From the NCBI RefSeq assembly GCF_051172195.1, contig NZ_JBPJAQ010000001.1, positions 806,001 to 870,000 of the forward strand: 64,000 nucleotides of DNA. Reading direction: 5' to 3'. Numbering within the stretch: position 1 is the stretch's first letter; every line of letters starts with the position of its first letter. Position numbers and translations under genes: made by a program. Positions 1-8,218 of this stretch are shown piece by piece. The notes beneath the pieces are model-generated. The model had not been told where the DNA came from. It saw only the letters and a program-made list of their open reading frames with translations, and did not search any database. The DNA comes from Paludibaculum fermentans_A (lineage in GTDB: Bacteria; Acidobacteriota; Terriglobia; Bryobacterales; Bryobacteraceae).

Positions 1-730
1 GAGCCACTTTGTTGAGGTTGAAGTCGTTGGTGATGATCTTGCAGTCGTAAATCTTGCCAAGTTCGATCAGTTTCAGGTCGACTTCGCGGATGTGCGGAAA
101 ATCGTCTTCCAGAAGTTGAACATTCAGATTGGCCATCTTCTGGACACGCTGCAGGACGTCCAGGCCACGGCGGCCGCGGTTGCGCTTCATGGAGTCGGCG
201 GAATCCGCCACCAACTGGAGTTCCCGCAGGACGAACTGCGGAACGACGAGCGTCCCATCGAGGAAGCCGGTTTCGGCGATATCGGCGATGCGGCCGTCAA
301 TGATCACGCTGGTATCGAGGATCTTAAAGGATTGCTTTTGAGCCTTCTCGCCGCCGAAGAGACCGCCCAGGGCCGACAGGTTGAGCATGTCGCCTTTGGT
401 CGCGCCGACGATGAGGCCTACATATGACATCAGCAGCAGGATAAGTAGTTGAAGGAACGGAACAGTTCCTTTGCTGCCAGGGAGGGCCCAGGCAATGATA
501 AGGGAAACGAGGAATGCGCCGACGATGCCCAGGACTGAGCCGACGGCCGCTCCGATCAACCGTTTCAGACTAACCTGCTTAAGCCGCACCTCAAAGAGAA
601 CAATCAGGATCCCTAAGATAATGCCGACACCTGCGGCGAATGGAGAGGTTAGACCAAAGGGTTGAAGGAACCAGGCCGCGGCTGTCAGGATGAGCACGAA
701 CAGCGCCCTGATCAGCAACAAGTCATTCAC
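1..730 (-). CDS. PIN/TRAM-type membrane protein (YacL-like), C-terminus beyond window edge
   Basis: A GTG start at 730 is preceded by a GAGGAGA ribosome site. The visible 243 residues show four hydrophobic segments (about 2-22, 27-48, 57-82, 89-110) followed by a PIN domain starting at 'KILDTSVIIDGRI' (residues 136-148), with a second acidic site in 'ITNDFNLN' near 235. This layout matches the YacL/PilT-N family of membrane-anchored PIN proteins, whose C-terminus normally carries a TRAM RNA-binding domain; that part lies beyond position 1. The PIN fold is a Mg-dependent ribonuclease fold, and the acidic residues seen agree with an active enzyme. The cellular role of YacL-type proteins is poorly defined. 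The gene is partial because of the window edge, with no sign of truncation. Confidence 0.85.
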   Translation of the reverse strand, partial: MNDLLLIRALFVLILTAAAWFLQPFGLTSPFAAGVGIILGILIVLFEVRLKQVSLKRLIGAAVGSVLGIVGAFLVSLIIAWALPGSKGTVPFLQLLILLLMSYVGLIVGATKGDMLNLSALGGLFGGEKAQKQSFKILDTSVIIDGRIADIAETGFLDGTLVVPQFVLRELQLVADSADSMKRNRGRRGLDVLQRVQKMANLNVQLLEDDFPHIREVDLKLIELGKIYDCKIITNDFNLNKVA

Positions 731-805
731 CGGATTCTCCTCAACTCAGACTGAATTTGAGCATGGGAATCCGTTCATGACAGAGCGGACCCCCATCGCG
801 GAATG

Positions 806-811
806 AGTATA
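806..811 (-). promoter_or_regulatory. Extended -10 promoter of the PIN-domain gene
   Basis: Read on the minus strand the sequence is TGG followed by TATACT, an extended -10 (TGnTATAAT type). It lies about 75 bases upstream of the GTG at 730. No good -35 hexamer is present, which is usual for extended -10 promoters. Confidence 0.45.
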
Positions 812-870
812 CCACCAGCCCACCCCGGAGATTGGGACGACGGCTTGGGGAGGGGATGACAGGACTAGGT

Positions 871-913
871 CAGAAAACAGAACGGGCGTGCCAGACCAGC
901 CGGCACGCCCGTT
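871..913 (-). terminator. Intrinsic terminator of the RRM gene
   Basis: A perfect 12-bp stem (881-892 with 902-913, arm AACGGGCGTGCC) with a 9-base loop is followed on the minus strand by CTGTTTTCTG. It lies about 25 bases after the stop codon of the RRM protein gene. Confidence 0.8.
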
Positions 914-938
914 CGTGTTTGAGTTAAGAACTTTAAGT

Positions 939-1376
939 TTAGAGAGCCTTTGCCAACTCTTCGGCAAAAGCACTCTGCGGACCATTCGGGCGGCGATGCT
1001 TCTTGCCACCGCGGCGATTCCGGTCACGCTCGCCACCAGGGGCCGGAGCGGAAGCGGAAGGAGCGGGAGCAGAAGAAGCAGCGGTATGCCCGACGGGCCC
1101 ACCGGGACGCACAGCGCCCTTGGGACGCGGCGGTTGAGCGGGATTTGCCCGCAGAAGGCGGTCTTCAAGAGGCGCACGATCGAAACGCCGGATGATTGAA
1201 TTCATCTCTTCGTCGTTCGGCGCTTCAATGAACGCAAAGCCCTTGGATTCCTGAGTCTCCGGATTACGGATGACTTTCACGGAATCGGCCACCAGATTGT
1301 CCGCTGTCAGCCACGCCTTGATGTCATCGGCAGTGACCCACACCGGAAGGTTACCGAGAAAAACGGTCGAACTCAT
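939..1376 (-). CDS. RRM-domain RNA-binding protein with basic tail
   Basis: The product is 145 residues. Residues 1-80 form one RNA recognition motif: RNP2 is 'VFLGNLP' (residues 5-11) and RNP1 is 'KGFAFIEA' (about 45-52), giving the usual beta-alpha-beta-beta-alpha-beta order. The remaining tail is low complexity, first Ala/Pro/Ser rich, then Arg/Lys/Gly rich ('GGERDRNRRGGKKHRR'), ending in an acidic helix. Small RRM proteins of this shape occur in Acidobacteria and Cyanobacteria and bind single-stranded RNA; cyanobacterial ones are cold-induced, but nothing here shows cold control. The gene is monocistronic with a strong terminator. The aromatic residue expected in RNP1 is present, so RNA binding is likely. 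The target is unknown. Confidence 0.9.
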   Translation of the reverse strand: MSSTVFLGNLPVWVTADDIKAWLTADNLVADSVKVIRNPETQESKGFAFIEAPNDEEMNSIIRRFDRAPLEDRLLRANPAQPPRPKGAVRPGGPVGHTAASSAPAPSASAPAPGGERDRNRRGGKKHRRPNGPQSAFAEELAKAL

Positions 1377-1465
1377 CGAGTTGGGAAGTTAGCTCCGTCG
1401 GGGATTGGGACTGGTTCGAGAGGAAGTGCAGTCCATGAGGCACTTACATGTTATCACGCGCAAAT

Positions 1466-1496
1466 ATGGGCGGCAACGCGCGCCGCCCATTTTTTT
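1466..1496 (+). terminator. Intrinsic terminator-like hairpin, T-run on the plus strand
   Basis: A perfect 9-bp stem (ATGGGCGGC, 1466-1474, with 1482-1490) is followed by seven T on the plus strand. No plus-strand gene lies upstream: both flanking genes are on the minus strand. It could also end serA, because on the minus strand it lies about 40 bases after the serA stop, but the bases after the stem in that direction are only TATTTG. Confidence 0.6.
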
Positions 1497-1536
1497 GAAA
1501 CGATTTGAGGGGATGTGGCGTCCTGGGCCAATTGGC

Positions 1537-3129
1537 CTAGTCGCCAGGCTGCACGGTGACCGCCAGGCGAACGGCGGGATGGCTCCGCAACTCGTCCAGC
1601 ACGGCTTCTCCGGGCGCGGAGTCGACTTCGACCAGCGCCACGGCGATCAATGGCTCGCCAGGGGCCGTCGGCTTGTCCTGGCGGCCCAGCGAGAAGTTGG
1701 CGATGTTCACCGAGTTGCGGCCCAAAACCGTGCCCACATGCCCAATCACGCCGGGTACGTCGGTGTTGCGCATGTAGATGAGCTGGCCGGCCAGCGTGCT
1801 CTCCACCCGGATCCCATCCACCGATAGCAGACGTGGTTTGTCGAGGATGATGCTGCCGGAGACGGAGGTGACGCCCTGGTCGGTGTCGATCTCCACCAGC
1901 ACGGAGTCTTCGCCGATGGAGCGCGGCTGGTGCGATTCGCTCACCGTCAGGTTGCGCTGTGCCGCCACCTGCATCGAATTGACGAGGTTCACGCGGTTCG
2001 ACAGCCCGCGGCTGAGCACCCCGGCCAGGGCGGCGTTGCGCACCAGGTTGGTGTTCATCTCCGCGATGCGGCCAAAGTAGGTCACCCGGACACCCTTGGG
2101 GTGGCCCGAGGAGACATACGCCGCGAACTTGCCCAGGCGCTCGGCCAGGGTGATGGAGGTTCCAATGGCCTGATATTGCTCCGGCGTGACGGCGGGCATG
2201 TTCACCGCGTTGATCGCCACCCCGTTCTGGAGATACTCGACCAGCTGTTCGACGATGCGGATTCCGACGATCTCCTGCGCCTCCTCAGTGGAGCCGGCGA
2301 TGTGCGGAGTGGCGATCAGGTTGTCGCACTGCAGCAGCGGGTGATCGGCGGGCAGCGGCTCCGGCTCGAACACGTCGAGCCCGGCGCCGGCCACCTTCTT
2401 CGAGACCAGAGCCTCGCAGAGGGCGGCCTGGTCAACCAGTTCGCCGCGCGCGCAGTTGATGATGCGAACACCATCCTTCATGCGGGCGATGGTGGAGGCG
2501 TTGATCATGCCCCGGGTTTCCGGGGTCACGGCCAGGTGCAGGCTGATGTAGTCAGAGCTGGAGAGCAGGTCGTCCAGGCTCACCAGTTCCACACCCAGGT
2601 GGGCCGCGGTGGCGGGATTCACATACGGATCGGAGGCGATGATGCGCATCTCGAAGCCGCGCGCGCGCCGCACCACTTCCTGCCCGATGTTCCCCAGGCC
2701 GACCACGCCCAGGGTCTTGCCCCGCAGCTCGTTGCCCAGGAACTTCTTCTTCTCCCACTTGCCGGCGCGGGTGGACGCGGTGGCCTCGGGCACCATGCGC
2801 GCCAGGCCCAGCATCATGGCCAGGGTGTGTTCGGCCACCGAAACGGCATTGCCGCCCGGCGTGTTCATGACGAGGACGCCGGCGGCGGTGGCGGCCGGCA
2901 GGTCCACATTATCGACTCCGACACCGGCTCGCGCGACAACACGCAGCTTCGGCGCCTTCGCCAGGGTGTCGCCCTTCACCTTGACGGCGCTGCGCACCAG
3001 TAGTGCGTCGCAATCAGCCAGGTGGGGCTCGTATTCCTTCGGATTTGAGACGACGATGTCCCAACCGGACTGCTTCTGGAGCAGGGCAATCGCCGCGGGC
3101 GACAGGGGTTCAGCGACGAGAATCTTCAT
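1537..3129 (-). CDS. serA: D-3-phosphoglycerate dehydrogenase
   Basis: A 530-residue protein of the long SerA type. It oxidises 3-phosphoglycerate to 3-phosphohydroxypyruvate with NAD, the first step of serine synthesis in the cytoplasm. The Rossmann motif is 'LGVVGLGNIGQEVVRRAR' (about 140-157). The catalytic Arg lies in 'NCARGELVDQAAL' and the His in 'TPHIAGSTEEAQE'. The C-terminal part carries the intervening ASB domain and an ACT domain ('VPGVIGHVGTVLGRNSVNI', about 461-480), the usual site of serine feedback. The gene starts three bases after the stop of the upstream aminotransferase gene, so the two are very probably cotranscribed. Confidence 0.97.
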   Translation of the reverse strand: MKILVAEPLSPAAIALLQKQSGWDIVVSNPKEYEPHLADCDALLVRSAVKVKGDTLAKAPKLRVVARAGVGVDNVDLPAATAAGVLVMNTPGGNAVSVAEHTLAMMLGLARMVPEATASTRAGKWEKKKFLGNELRGKTLGVVGLGNIGQEVVRRARGFEMRIIASDPYVNPATAAHLGVELVSLDDLLSSSDYISLHLAVTPETRGMINASTIARMKDGVRIINCARGELVDQAALCEALVSKKVAGAGLDVFEPEPLPADHPLLQCDNLIATPHIAGSTEEAQEIVGIRIVEQLVEYLQNGVAINAVNMPAVTPEQYQAIGTSITLAERLGKFAAYVSSGHPKGVRVTYFGRIAEMNTNLVRNAALAGVLSRGLSNRVNLVNSMQVAAQRNLTVSESHQPRSIGEDSVLVEIDTDQGVTSVSGSIILDKPRLLSVDGIRVESTLAGQLIYMRNTDVPGVIGHVGTVLGRNSVNIANFSLGRQDKPTAPGEPLIAVALVEVDSAPGEAVLDELRSHPAVRLAVTVQPGD

Positions 3130-3132
3130 CGG

Positions 3133-4308
3133 CTACTTCACCGCCGCTACTTCTTTGGCGGACACTGCTTCGGCATAGACGCGCTGGACGGCAGCCACGC
3201 CCTTGCCGAACTCAACCGGAATCCCCTTCGAGTGCAGGATGATTTCGAGCTCGGCGACCATGGCGAACAGGTCGGGGAAGTCGAAGTAACCCAGGTGCGC
3301 AATGCGGAAGATCTGGCCCTTCATCGTGCCCTGGCCGTTGGCGATGACTGAGCCGAACTGGTTGCGGAAGCCCTTGACGATGTCGCTGGAATCCATCCCC
3401 TTGGGGGCCTTAATGGCTGTCACGGAGGAGGAGGGCGCGTCGGGGGCGAACAGTTCGAGCCCCAGTTCCAGGGCGGCGGCGCGGGTGGCCTTGGCCAGCA
3501 ACTGGGCGTTTTCGACCAGCTTGTCCATGCCGAGTTCCTTGATGTACTTCAGCGCTTCGGCCAGCGCCAGGATGTGGCTGACGTTCGGAGTCCAGGCGCT
3601 TTCGCCCTTATCCGCCATCTTCTTCTCCTTCTTGAGGTCGAAGTAGAGGCGGGGCAGTTTGGCGGACGCGCTTTGGGCCCACGCCTTGGCGCTGACACTG
3701 ATGAACGCCAGGCCGGGCGGGATCATGAACGCCTTCTGCGAACCGCCCACCACGATGTCGAGGCCCCAGCCGTCGATGTCGAGCGGCATGGTGCCGAGGC
3801 CGGTGATGGCGTCGACGATGCACAGCGCGCCGGTCTTCTTGGTGATCTCACCGATTGCTTTGACGTCGTGCGCGGCGCCGGTGGAGGTTTCTGAAGCCTG
3901 GAAGAGGACGCCCTTGGTGTCGGGATTCTCTGCCAGGGCTGCTTCCACGGCGGCCGGAGAGACTACGGAGCCGTATTCCGCCATCAGGACGACCGCGTTG
4001 AGGTGGAAGGCTTTGGCCAGCTCCACCCAGCGTTCGCCGAACTTGCCGGCGCAGCAGATGACGACCTTGTCGCCTTCGCTGAAGAAGTTGGTAATGGATG
4101 CTTCGAGGGCGCCCGTGCCCGAGGACACGGTGATGAGAACATCGCCCTGGGTCCCGAAGACTTCCTTCAAATCACGCAGCACGGTGGGGTACAGCTTGAT
4201 GAAGTCCTGGGTACGATGGTGAATGTCGGACGCCATCATAGCGTGCAAAGCGCGCGGCAACAAGGGCGTCGGGCCTGGCGTCAGGAGTCGCTGTTTCTTG
4301 ATATACAT
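3133..4308 (-). CDS. Class V aminotransferase, likely phosphoserine/alanine-glyoxylate type
   Basis: A 391-residue fold-type I PLP enzyme. It opens with 'MYIKKQRLLTPGPTPL', the usual N-terminus of the alanine-glyoxylate/SerC-like group. The PLP lysine is K192 in 'GGSQKAF' and the ring-nitrogen aspartate is D166 in 'CIVDAITG'. I chose the ATG at 4308 because it matches this N-terminus; a longer frame would run into the divergent yqeY gene. No good ribosome site is visible. It sits three bases upstream of serA. In several phyla such class V enzymes replace SerC and transaminate 3-phosphohydroxypyruvate, and the operon suggests that role here (inference). Serine-pyruvate or alanine-glyoxylate activity is the alternative. 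Confidence 0.9.
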   Translation of the reverse strand: MYIKKQRLLTPGPTPLLPRALHAMMASDIHHRTQDFIKLYPTVLRDLKEVFGTQGDVLITVSSGTGALEASITNFFSEGDKVVICCAGKFGERWVELAKAFHLNAVVLMAEYGSVVSPAAVEAALAENPDTKGVLFQASETSTGAAHDVKAIGEITKKTGALCIVDAITGLGTMPLDIDGWGLDIVVGGSQKAFMIPPGLAFISVSAKAWAQSASAKLPRLYFDLKKEKKMADKGESAWTPNVSHILALAEALKYIKELGMDKLVENAQLLAKATRAAALELGLELFAPDAPSSSVTAIKAPKGMDSSDIVKGFRNQFGSVIANGQGTMKGQIFRIAHLGYFDFPDLFAMVAELEIILHSKGIPVEFGKGVAAVQRVYAEAVSAKEVAAVK

Positions 4309-4352
4309 GGCTGTGGGAAAATAAACGGGAAGTAGGACACAGGATATCAAAT

Positions 4353-4799
4353 ATGCCGCTCCTTGATCAGTTGCAGAAGGACATGGCGACCGCCATGAAA
4401 GCACGGGAGGAAGCCCGGCTGAGCGCGATCCGGATGGTGAAGGCGGCCCTGATGAAGGAGAAGGTCGACTCCATGAAGGAGCTCGACGAGGCCGCTGAAA
4501 TGAAGGTTTTGAACTCCCTCATCAAGCAGCGGCGCGACTCCGCGGAGATGTACCGCAAGGGCGGACGCCCCGAGCAGGCGGAGAAGGAAGAGACGGAACT
4601 GCGGCTGATCGAGAGCTACATGCCGGCGGGCGCCACGGAAGAAGAGGTGGATGCCGCCGTCGCCGCCGCCATCGCGGAAACCGGCGCCACTACCCCGAAA
4701 CAGATGGGGCAAGTGATGACGGCCGCCAAAGCAAAGCTGGCGGGCAAACGCGTGGACGGCAAGCTGATGAGCGACAGGATCCGCGCCAAACTCAGCTGA
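4353..4799 (+). CDS. GatB/YqeY domain protein
   Basis: A 148-residue, helix-rich, charged protein covering the full YqeY family length. It begins 'MPLLDQLQKDMATAMKA' and contains the typical 'LIESYMPAGATEEEV' and 'KQMGQVMTAAKAKLAGK' segments. The fold is shared with the C-terminal tRNA-binding tail of GatB of the amidotransferase. Stand-alone YqeY proteins are widespread, and a tRNA-related role is suspected but not established. The gene is divergent from the aminotransferase-serA operon, with 44 bases between starts, and ends at a bidirectional terminator. Confidence 0.93.
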   Translation: MPLLDQLQKDMATAMKAREEARLSAIRMVKAALMKEKVDSMKELDEAAEMKVLNSLIKQRRDSAEMYRKGGRPEQAEKEETELRLIESYMPAGATEEEVDAAVAAAIAETGATTPKQMGQVMTAAKAKLAGKRVDGKLMSDRIRAKLS

Positions 4800-4828
4800 G
4801 CCGCATCACCCAACGCGACACTTTAACC

Positions 4829-4868
4829 CAAAAAGAGCCCGGCGCGAATAGGCCGCACCGGGCTTTTC
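4829..4868. terminator. Bidirectional terminator between yqeY and ferredoxin genes
   Basis: The stem AGCCCGG (4836-4842) pairs with CCGGGCT (4858-4864), with A-run before and T-run after, so it works in both directions. It separates two convergent genes. Confidence 0.8.
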
Positions 4869-4922
4869 GGAGTAACACACACGAGGGGCCCGGCAGTCGG
4901 GCGAATCTTCTAAACCGGCAGC

Positions 4923-5174
4923 TTAGTTGTAGAACGCGGCGTTGGAATCCGCGAAGGCAGCCAGTTCGGCCGGCAGTTCTTCCAGGACGTAAATCGAGGT
5001 GGTGGGGCAGACGGGCACGCAAGCGCCGCAGTCGATGCACTCGCCCGGATTCACGAACAGGTGGGCCGCTTCCTCGTAGCCCGGCTCGTCGGGCGTCGGA
5101 TGGATGCAGTTCACGGGGCAGGCGTCGATGCAGTGATTGTCTTTCGTGCAGGTATCGGTGATCACATATGCCAT
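4923..5174 (-). CDS. Bacterial-type 2[4Fe-4S] ferredoxin
   Basis: An 83-residue electron carrier. Two cysteine clusters are visible: 'CTKDNHCIDACPVNC' near the N-terminus and 'CIDCGACVPVCP' near residue 46-57. They can ligate two [4Fe-4S] clusters, although the spacing of the first set is longer than the classical CxxCxxCxxxCP. It is close to the small ferredoxins annotated as 4Fe-4S dicluster proteins in Acidobacteria. The ATG at 5174 has a GGAG element 11 bases upstream. It is monocistronic; its redox partner is not in this window. Confidence 0.92.
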   Translation of the reverse strand: MAYVITDTCTKDNHCIDACPVNCIHPTPDEPGYEEAAHLFVNPGECIDCGACVPVCPTTSIYVLEELPAELAAFADSNAAFYN

Positions 5175-5358
5175 AAGAGTAGGGGCTCCGTTTATACGTT
5201 ATGCAAGCGGCATGCCATTCCCACCCGACCTGGAAACTGCACGAGTTCAAACACTTAGCGCTTGCCCCACCCCTCCGCCACTTGGGGCAAATCACGCACT
5301 AGCGGGAACTCGCCCTAAACCAGTATCATGATCTCCGGTTCAGGGAGTTTACACCCGA

Positions 5359-7389
5359 ATGGCTAACCCGCATAACCAACACAAGCCTTTTGTCCCACCG
5401 GACATGAAAATGGCGGAGTTCACGCTCCGCGCAGTCCTCTTAGGTCTCGTCATGACCGTCATCCTCGGCGCCGCCAATGCCTACCTGGGTTTGCGCGCCG
5501 GCCAGACCATTGCCGCCACGTACCCAGCGGCCGTGATCGGCATGGCGGTTTTGCGCCTCTTCAAGGGTTCCATCCTGGAAGAGAACATCGCCCGTACCGT
5601 CGGCAGCATCGGCGAATCCGTCGCCGCCGGCGCCATTTTTACGATTCCCGCATTCGTCATCGTCAAGGCTTGGACCCGGTTCGACTCCGTGGAAGCCTAC
5701 TGGCAGTCCAGTGTTCTCATGCTGGTAGGCGGCACGCTCGGCATTCTGTTCGTCACGCTGCTGCGGCGCGTGATGGTGGAAGATCCCGAACTGCCCTACC
5801 CAGAGTCCTCGGCCGCGGCTGAGATCCACAAGGCCGGCCAGCGCGGCTCAGACGCCGCCGCCACCTTGTTCCAGTCGATGGGGATCGGCGGCTTCATCTA
5901 CCTGCTGGGTGAATTGAAGCTCTTCTCCGCCAGCAAGGACTTCCTGCTGCACGTCGGCGAGATTGGCAAGAGCACCGTGAAGCTCGGCGCCGACCGAATT
6001 CTCAACGTCGGCGGCATCTCCAAGTTCTCCCTGCCCGCCGTCAGCCCGGCCTACCTCGGTGTCGGCTACATCATCGGACCCCGCCTGGGCGCCCTGAACT
6101 TCGCCGGCGGCCTGCTGGCCTGGGGCCTGATGGTCCCCCTGTTGGCCTACTTCCTGGGCCCCGAGATCTCGAAGACACTACCGGCCGGCTCGGGCATCGA
6201 AGCCTGGGATGCCATCTCGAACCAGATCTGGCGCAACATCGTCCGCCCCATCGCCGTAGGCGGCATGCTGGTGGGCGCCAGCTACACGATGTTCAAGATG
6301 CGCAAAGCGCTCGCCAGCGGCATTGGACGCGCCGTAGCCGACCTCAAAAAGGCCGGCGGGCAGAGTGAAGCGCAGGACCGTACACAGGTTGACCTCAACT
6401 TCCGGACCGTCTTCCTGGGCCTGGGCGCCACCTTCGCCGCCATGATCGCGCTCTACAACTTCTTCTCCGGCTCAATTCTCGCGGCCGTGGTCGCCGCGGT
6501 TGTCATGATCGTCCTGGGCTTCTTCTTCGCCGCAGTCTCCGGCAACCTGGTGGGCATCATCGGCTCGTCGAACAACCCCATCAGCGGCCTGACCCTCTCG
6601 ACGCTGATCATCGCCGCCCTGATGATGGTCGCGATCGGCGTGAAGGGCATTACGGGCGTAGCGGCCGTGCTGGGCGTCGCCGCCGTGGTTTGCGTCTCGT
6701 CGGCGGTCGCCGGCGAAATGCTGCAGGATCTCAAGGTCGGCCATATCCTGGGCGGCACTCCGCGCTCGATGCAGATTGGCGACTTCATCGGAGTCGCCGT
6801 GGCCAGCCTGGTGCTCTACTTCCCGCTGCTGCTGCTGCACATGGGCAACATCAAGGAGGGCGGCATCGGCTTTGGCGACGCGAAGCTTTCGGCTCCGCAG
6901 GCCGGCCTGATGGCCATGCTCAGCCAGGGCATCGTGGGCGGCGACATGGCCTGGCCGCTGGTCGTGGTGGGCATCTGCATGGGCCTGGCGCTGATCCTGC
7001 TGCAGGTGAAGAGCCCCATGCTCTTCAGCGTCGGCATGTACCTGCCGCTGGAAACCACCTTCGCCATCTTTACCGGCGGCGTCATCCGCTGGCTGATGGA
7101 CCAGGCGCGCGACAAGAAGGGCTTCAACGACGCCCAGAAGGCACGCGTCGAGAACGCCTCGGTGCTGATCGCTTCCGGCCTCATCGCCGGAGAGGCGCTG
7201 ATGGGCCTGGTCAAGGCCGGCTTCAACATCGCCGACAAGCCGCTGGCCACGCTGTTCAGCTTCTTCAACGATCCGCCCACGGTGGCGGGCCTCATCGTGC
7301 TGGTGCTGCTCTCCCTGCTCATGATCCGCTGGCCGCTCACCAAGGCCGGCGACCCCAATGAGCCCGCGCCGCCCACGGCGATCATGTAG
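5359..7389 (+). CDS. OPT-family oligopeptide transporter
   Basis: A 676-residue inner-membrane protein with many hydrophobic segments, full length for the prokaryotic OPT family. The N-terminus 'FTLRAVLLGLVMTVILGAAN' followed by 'AYLGLRAGQTIAATYPAAVI' is the hallmark first segment of the family. OPT proteins use the proton gradient to import small peptides or metal chelates; the substrate cannot be read from sequence. The ATG at 5359 has an AGGGAG element 11 bases upstream. The UlaG-like gene follows after 11 bases and is probably cotranscribed. Confidence 0.95.
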   Translation: MANPHNQHKPFVPPDMKMAEFTLRAVLLGLVMTVILGAANAYLGLRAGQTIAATYPAAVIGMAVLRLFKGSILEENIARTVGSIGESVAAGAIFTIPAFVIVKAWTRFDSVEAYWQSSVLMLVGGTLGILFVTLLRRVMVEDPELPYPESSAAAEIHKAGQRGSDAAATLFQSMGIGGFIYLLGELKLFSASKDFLLHVGEIGKSTVKLGADRILNVGGISKFSLPAVSPAYLGVGYIIGPRLGALNFAGGLLAWGLMVPLLAYFLGPEISKTLPAGSGIEAWDAISNQIWRNIVRPIAVGGMLVGASYTMFKMRKALASGIGRAVADLKKAGGQSEAQDRTQVDLNFRTVFLGLGATFAAMIALYNFFSGSILAAVVAAVVMIVLGFFFAAVSGNLVGIIGSSNNPISGLTLSTLIIAALMMVAIGVKGITGVAAVLGVAAVVCVSSAVAGEMLQDLKVGHILGGTPRSMQIGDFIGVAVASLVLYFPLLLLHMGNIKEGGIGFGDAKLSAPQAGLMAMLSQGIVGGDMAWPLVVVGICMGLALILLQVKSPMLFSVGMYLPLETTFAIFTGGVIRWLMDQARDKKGFNDAQKARVENASVLIASGLIAGEALMGLVKAGFNIADKPLATLFSFFNDPPTVAGLIVLVLLSLLMIRWPLTKAGDPNEPAPPTAIM

Positions 7390-7400
7390 CATCAACTGTT

Positions 7401-8189
7401 ATGAATCTCATGCGCGACATCCGAGCCTTTCCAGTGGAAAAAGGCTCGGTCGCGCTGTGGTGGTTAGGCCAGAACAGCTTCCTCTTCAAAAGCCCGGAAG
7501 GCACGCTCGCCGGGGTCGATCTCTACCTCACCGACTCCTGCGCCGCCCTGGGCCACGCCGCCGGCATCAACCTCTCGCGCGCTGTCCCCATCCTGATCCA
7601 GCCCGAAGAGCTGGATATCGACCTCTTCACCTGCACGCACAATCACCAGGACCACACCGATCCCGAGACCATCCGCAACCTGCGCAACAAAGACGTCTTC
7701 ACGTTCCTGGGGCCGCACCCCAGTTGCGACGTCTTCCGCCAGGAGGGGGTGGAATCCGGCCGCATCCAGGCCGCCTGGCCGCAGTGCGAATTCGAATTCA
7801 AGGATCTGCAGCTGCGCGGTACGTTCGCCCTGCCTACAGACGCCACAGACTTGAACCACATGGGCTTCCTGCTGCAATTCGGCCGCGGCCCGAAGATTTA
7901 CATCACGGGCGACACCGATTACACCGAACTGCTGCACGAGGCAGCCGCGCACGAACCCGACCTGCTGATTACCTGTATCAACGGCGGATTCAACAACCTG
8001 TCCTTCTGGGAGGCCGCACAACTGGCAGAAGCTGTAAAACCGAAGGCCGCCGTGCCTTGCCACTACGACATGTTCCCCGACAACTCGGTCAATCCGCGCA
8101 TGTTTGAGGCCGCGATGAAGCTCAAGTGCCCCGATGTGCGGTACGCCCAGCCGGAACACGGAAAACCCTTTGTTTTTGAGATCGGGTAA
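7401..8189 (+). CDS. UlaG-like metallo-beta-lactamase-fold hydrolase
   Basis: A 262-residue single-domain protein. The metal-binding motif is 'CTHNHQDHTDP' (H80, H82, D84, H85), followed by 'TGDTDY' and 'PCHYDMF', giving the complete ligand set of the metallo-beta-lactamase fold. The wording of these motifs is that of the UlaG group (L-ascorbate-6-phosphate lactonase). Other ula genes are absent, so the real substrate is probably another lactone or phosphodiester. It lies 11 bases after the OPT transporter gene and may process what that transporter imports (inference). Confidence 0.88.
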   Translation: MNLMRDIRAFPVEKGSVALWWLGQNSFLFKSPEGTLAGVDLYLTDSCAALGHAAGINLSRAVPILIQPEELDIDLFTCTHNHQDHTDPETIRNLRNKDVFTFLGPHPSCDVFRQEGVESGRIQAAWPQCEFEFKDLQLRGTFALPTDATDLNHMGFLLQFGRGPKIYITGDTDYTELLHEAAAHEPDLLITCINGGFNNLSFWEAAQLAEAVKPKAAVPCHYDMFPDNSVNPRMFEAAMKLKCPDVRYAQPEHGKPFVFEIG

Positions 8190-8218
8190 TCGCCCGAGCC
8201 AGCGAGTATCATAGAAGT

